NCBI RefSeq assembly: GCF_010858045.1
Contig: NZ_JAAGVC010000002.1
Span: 58,660 to 122,659 of the forward strand
Direction: 5' to 3'
DNA: 64,000 nucleotides
From: Nocardia cyriacigeorgica
Lineage (GTDB): Bacteria; Actinomycetota; Actinomycetes; Mycobacteriales; Mycobacteriaceae
Shown: positions 62,144-64,000 of the stretch, piece after piece
How positions within the stretch are numbered: position 1 is the stretch's first letter
Layout: each line of letters opens with the position of its first letter
Translations under genes and position numbers: made by a program
Notes under the pieces: model-generated
Seen by the model: only the letters and a program-made list of their open reading frames with translations
The model's database searches: none
Told to the model about the DNA's origin: nothing

Positions 62144-62800
62144 CTATGGCTGCCACGGCAGCAACTGCACCATCAGCCCTTCACAATCGGCGAGCACTGT
62201 GCCCTGCTCATCGACCAATTCGGCGCTGATGAAAGTTTTGCGACCTTCGATTCGTTCGACTCGCCCGCGCACCGTCAGCGGGGTCTCCAGCGGAGTCACC
62301 TTGCGGTAGTTGACATGCAGGTAGGCGGTGCGGCTGATCGGGCGGCCCGCGTAGTGCACGATCATGCCGAGCAGGTCGTCGAACAGCAGCGGCAGCACCC
62401 CGCCGTGCGCGGCGGAATTGCCGCCGAGATGGAAGCGGCGGAACACGCCCTTCATCACGATGCCGTCCGGCCCGGCCTCCACGGTGCGCCACGGGAGCAG
62501 CAGCAGACTGCCACGGCCGGGGAGTTCGACCGCGCGGCCGGCCGGGCCCTGCAATTCGGGTGCGCGATAGGGCTCGAGCAGTTCGATCAAGCGGTTGGCC
62601 TTGGCGAGGGCGTCGGCGAGCACGTCGTCGGGCGCGTCGATGGAGACGGTCAGATCCTGCAACGTGCGCATGGCTTCGACGAACGGCCCGAAATCCGGCC
62701 CAACGCGCGCCGGGGTGATCTTGGGAAACCCACCGTGCCGCTCGTACCGAGACTCATCGACCATGCTGTCGTCGATAACGGGTTCTACTCGCTCACTCAT
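62144..62800 (-). CDS. PaaI-type hotdog thioesterase
   Basis: 218 residues. The hotdog domain lies in the C-terminal 120 residues, with the family motif AAHGGVLPLLFDDLLGMIVH, in which Asn/His/Gly precede the catalytic Asp. The N-terminal 100 residues are helical and variable. It likely hydrolyses acyl-CoA. It is next to menB on the opposite strand, so a part in DHNA-CoA hydrolysis can be imagined, but PaaI-like enzymes have many substrates and I would not assign it. Confidence 0.85.
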   Translation of the reverse strand: MSERVEPVIDDSMVDESRYERHGGFPKITPARVGPDFGPFVEAMRTLQDLTVSIDAPDDVLADALAKANRLIELLEPYRAPELQGPAGRAVELPGRGSLLLLPWRTVEAGPDGIVMKGVFRRFHLGGNSAAHGGVLPLLFDDLLGMIVHYAGRPISRTAYLHVNYRKVTPLETPLTVRGRVERIEGRKTFISAELVDEQGTVLADCEGLMVQLLPWQP

Positions 62801-62915
62801 ACCTGCACGCTAACGCGATTTTTTACACCGTCAAGTCGATGCCTCCCGCCGACCGGGAGTCGAGCGGCTCACACCTGCGCCGGAACCGCCCACCCGCGGG
62901 GCCATAATCACTGAC

Positions 62916-63809
62916 GTGACGTTCAATCCGACGCTGTGGCGGCCCGTACCCGGGTTCGAGAACCTGACCGACATCACCTACCACCGGCATATCGAGCAGG
63001 GCACCGTCCGGGTCGCCTTCGATCGGCCCGAGGTCCGCAACGCCTTCCGCCCGCATACCGTCGATGAGCTCTACCGCGTGCTCGACCACGCGCGGATGAC
63101 CTCCGACGTCGGAGCGGTGCTGCTCACCGGCAACGGACCGAGCCCAAAGGACGGCGGCTGGGCCTTCTGCTCCGGCGGCGATCAGCGCATCCGCGGACGC
63201 AGCGGTTACCAGTACGCCAGCGGCGAGACCGCCGACACGGTGGATCAGGCCAGGGCGGGCCGGCTGCACATCCTCGAGGTGCAGCGGCTCATCCGGTTCA
63301 TGCCCAAAGTGGTGATCGCGCTGGTCAACGGCTGGGCCGCCGGTGGCGGGCACAGCCTGCACGTGGTCTGCGATCTCACCCTGGCCAGCCGCGAACACGC
63401 CCGGTTCAAGCAGACCGACGCCGATGTGGGCAGCTTCGACGGCGGCTACGGCAGCGCCTACCTGGCGAAGATGGTCGGGCAGAAGTTCGCCCGCGAGATC
63501 TTCTTCCTCGGCAGGCCCTACACCGCCGAGGAAATGCACCAGATGGGTGCGGTGAACAAGGTCGTCGACCATGCCGAACTCGAGGACGTCGCGCTGGAGT
63601 GGACCGCCGACATCAACGGCAAATCCCCGCAGGCCCAGCGCATGCTCAAATACGCGTTCAACCTGGCCGACGACGGCCTGGTAGGCCAGCAGCTGTTCGC
63701 CGGTGAGGCGACCCGGATGGCGTACATGACCGATGAGGCCGTCGAGGGCCGCGACGCCTTCCTGGAGAAGCGCGCACCCGACTGGAGCCCCTACCCCTGG
63801 TACTTCTGA
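62916..63809 (+). CDS. menB: 1,4-dihydroxy-2-naphthoyl-CoA synthase
   Basis: 297 residues. A crotonase-fold enzyme that closes the second ring of menaquinone. The N-terminus reads WRPVPGFENLTDITYHR. The oxyanion hole and the family-specific SGGDQRIRG are followed by NGWAAGGGHSLHVVCDLTLA and DADVGSFDGGYGSAYLAK, with the tail DWSPYPWYF typical of MenB. GTG 62916 is the start. The next 191 bp to the window end (63810-64000) contain no recognisable gene. Confidence 0.96.
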   Translation: MTFNPTLWRPVPGFENLTDITYHRHIEQGTVRVAFDRPEVRNAFRPHTVDELYRVLDHARMTSDVGAVLLTGNGPSPKDGGWAFCSGGDQRIRGRSGYQYASGETADTVDQARAGRLHILEVQRLIRFMPKVVIALVNGWAAGGGHSLHVVCDLTLASREHARFKQTDADVGSFDGGYGSAYLAKMVGQKFAREIFFLGRPYTAEEMHQMGAVNKVVDHAELEDVALEWTADINGKSPQAQRMLKYAFNLADDGLVGQQLFAGEATRMAYMTDEAVEGRDAFLEKRAPDWSPYPWYF

Positions 63810-64000
63810 CCGGTTCGACACGCGGGATCCACCCGGAGCGACTCGACCCGGACCACAATGTAGACCGAAGACACCACCACCTAACCGACACCAGCCGAAC
63901 AACGGTGGGGCGACCTCGAGGAGCCCCGTTCGCGGCCCGGCTCGCGTTCTCCGCTGCCGCTGCTTGCCCGCGGCGTGCGCAGCGACAGCGGAAACGCGGT

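Overview
The window is high-GC actinobacterial DNA, almost certainly from a Nocardia or a close mycolic-acid relative. The evidence is mycobacteria-like RNA polymerase and ribosomal genes, a complete mce/yrbE lipid-import operon with its MceG/Mkl ATPase, a HadAB-type dehydratase next to rpmG and secE-nusG, a menaquinone gene set with a MenJ-like reductase, and an IdeR-type iron box. No plasmid, phage or transposase genes were recognised.

Positions 1-31,000 carry the transcription/translation block, almost all on the minus strand. In transcription order it runs tRNA-Tyr, tRNA-Thr, tRNA-Met, rpmG, hadAB, tRNA-Trp, secE, nusG, rplK, rplA, then (after a plus-strand MFS exporter) rplJ, rplL, mkl, yrbEA-yrbEB-mceABCDEF with two Mce-associated genes, rpoB and rpoC. 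An approximately 11-kb mce operon therefore sits between rplL and rpoB. rpoB has its own consensus promoter. rplJL has a long leader with a terminator-like hairpin. The rpoB product has Asn where Ser531 (E. coli numbering) of the rifampicin pocket is expected.

Positions 31,000-38,700 and 56,000-64,000 resemble the Rv0553-Rv0566c neighbourhood of M. tuberculosis: yajQ, htpX, polyprenyl diphosphate synthase, menJ, a DUF3592 gene and mgtA on the left, and menG, menD and menB on the right. These genes cover prenyl tail synthesis, steps of naphthoquinone ring synthesis, ring methylation and tail reduction of menaquinone. An IdeR-boxed siderophore-interacting protein and several small conserved genes lie among them.

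Positions 38,700-56,100 are an accessory block. A large SARP-type regulator is divergent from a DUF4097-ferredoxin-cytochrome P450 operon, and a DrrAB-type ABC exporter lies 3 kb beyond it. Both the DUF4097 and drrA promoters carry a near-identical 45-bp segment with CTGAYA repeats every 11-12 bp, which points to one SARP regulon. Between the SARP gene and drrAB is a GntR/DUF1152/small-ORF module with palindromic operators and a decayed duplication. A GtrA protein, a TetR/aldo-keto reductase pair and a fused self-sufficient nitrate reductase complete the block.
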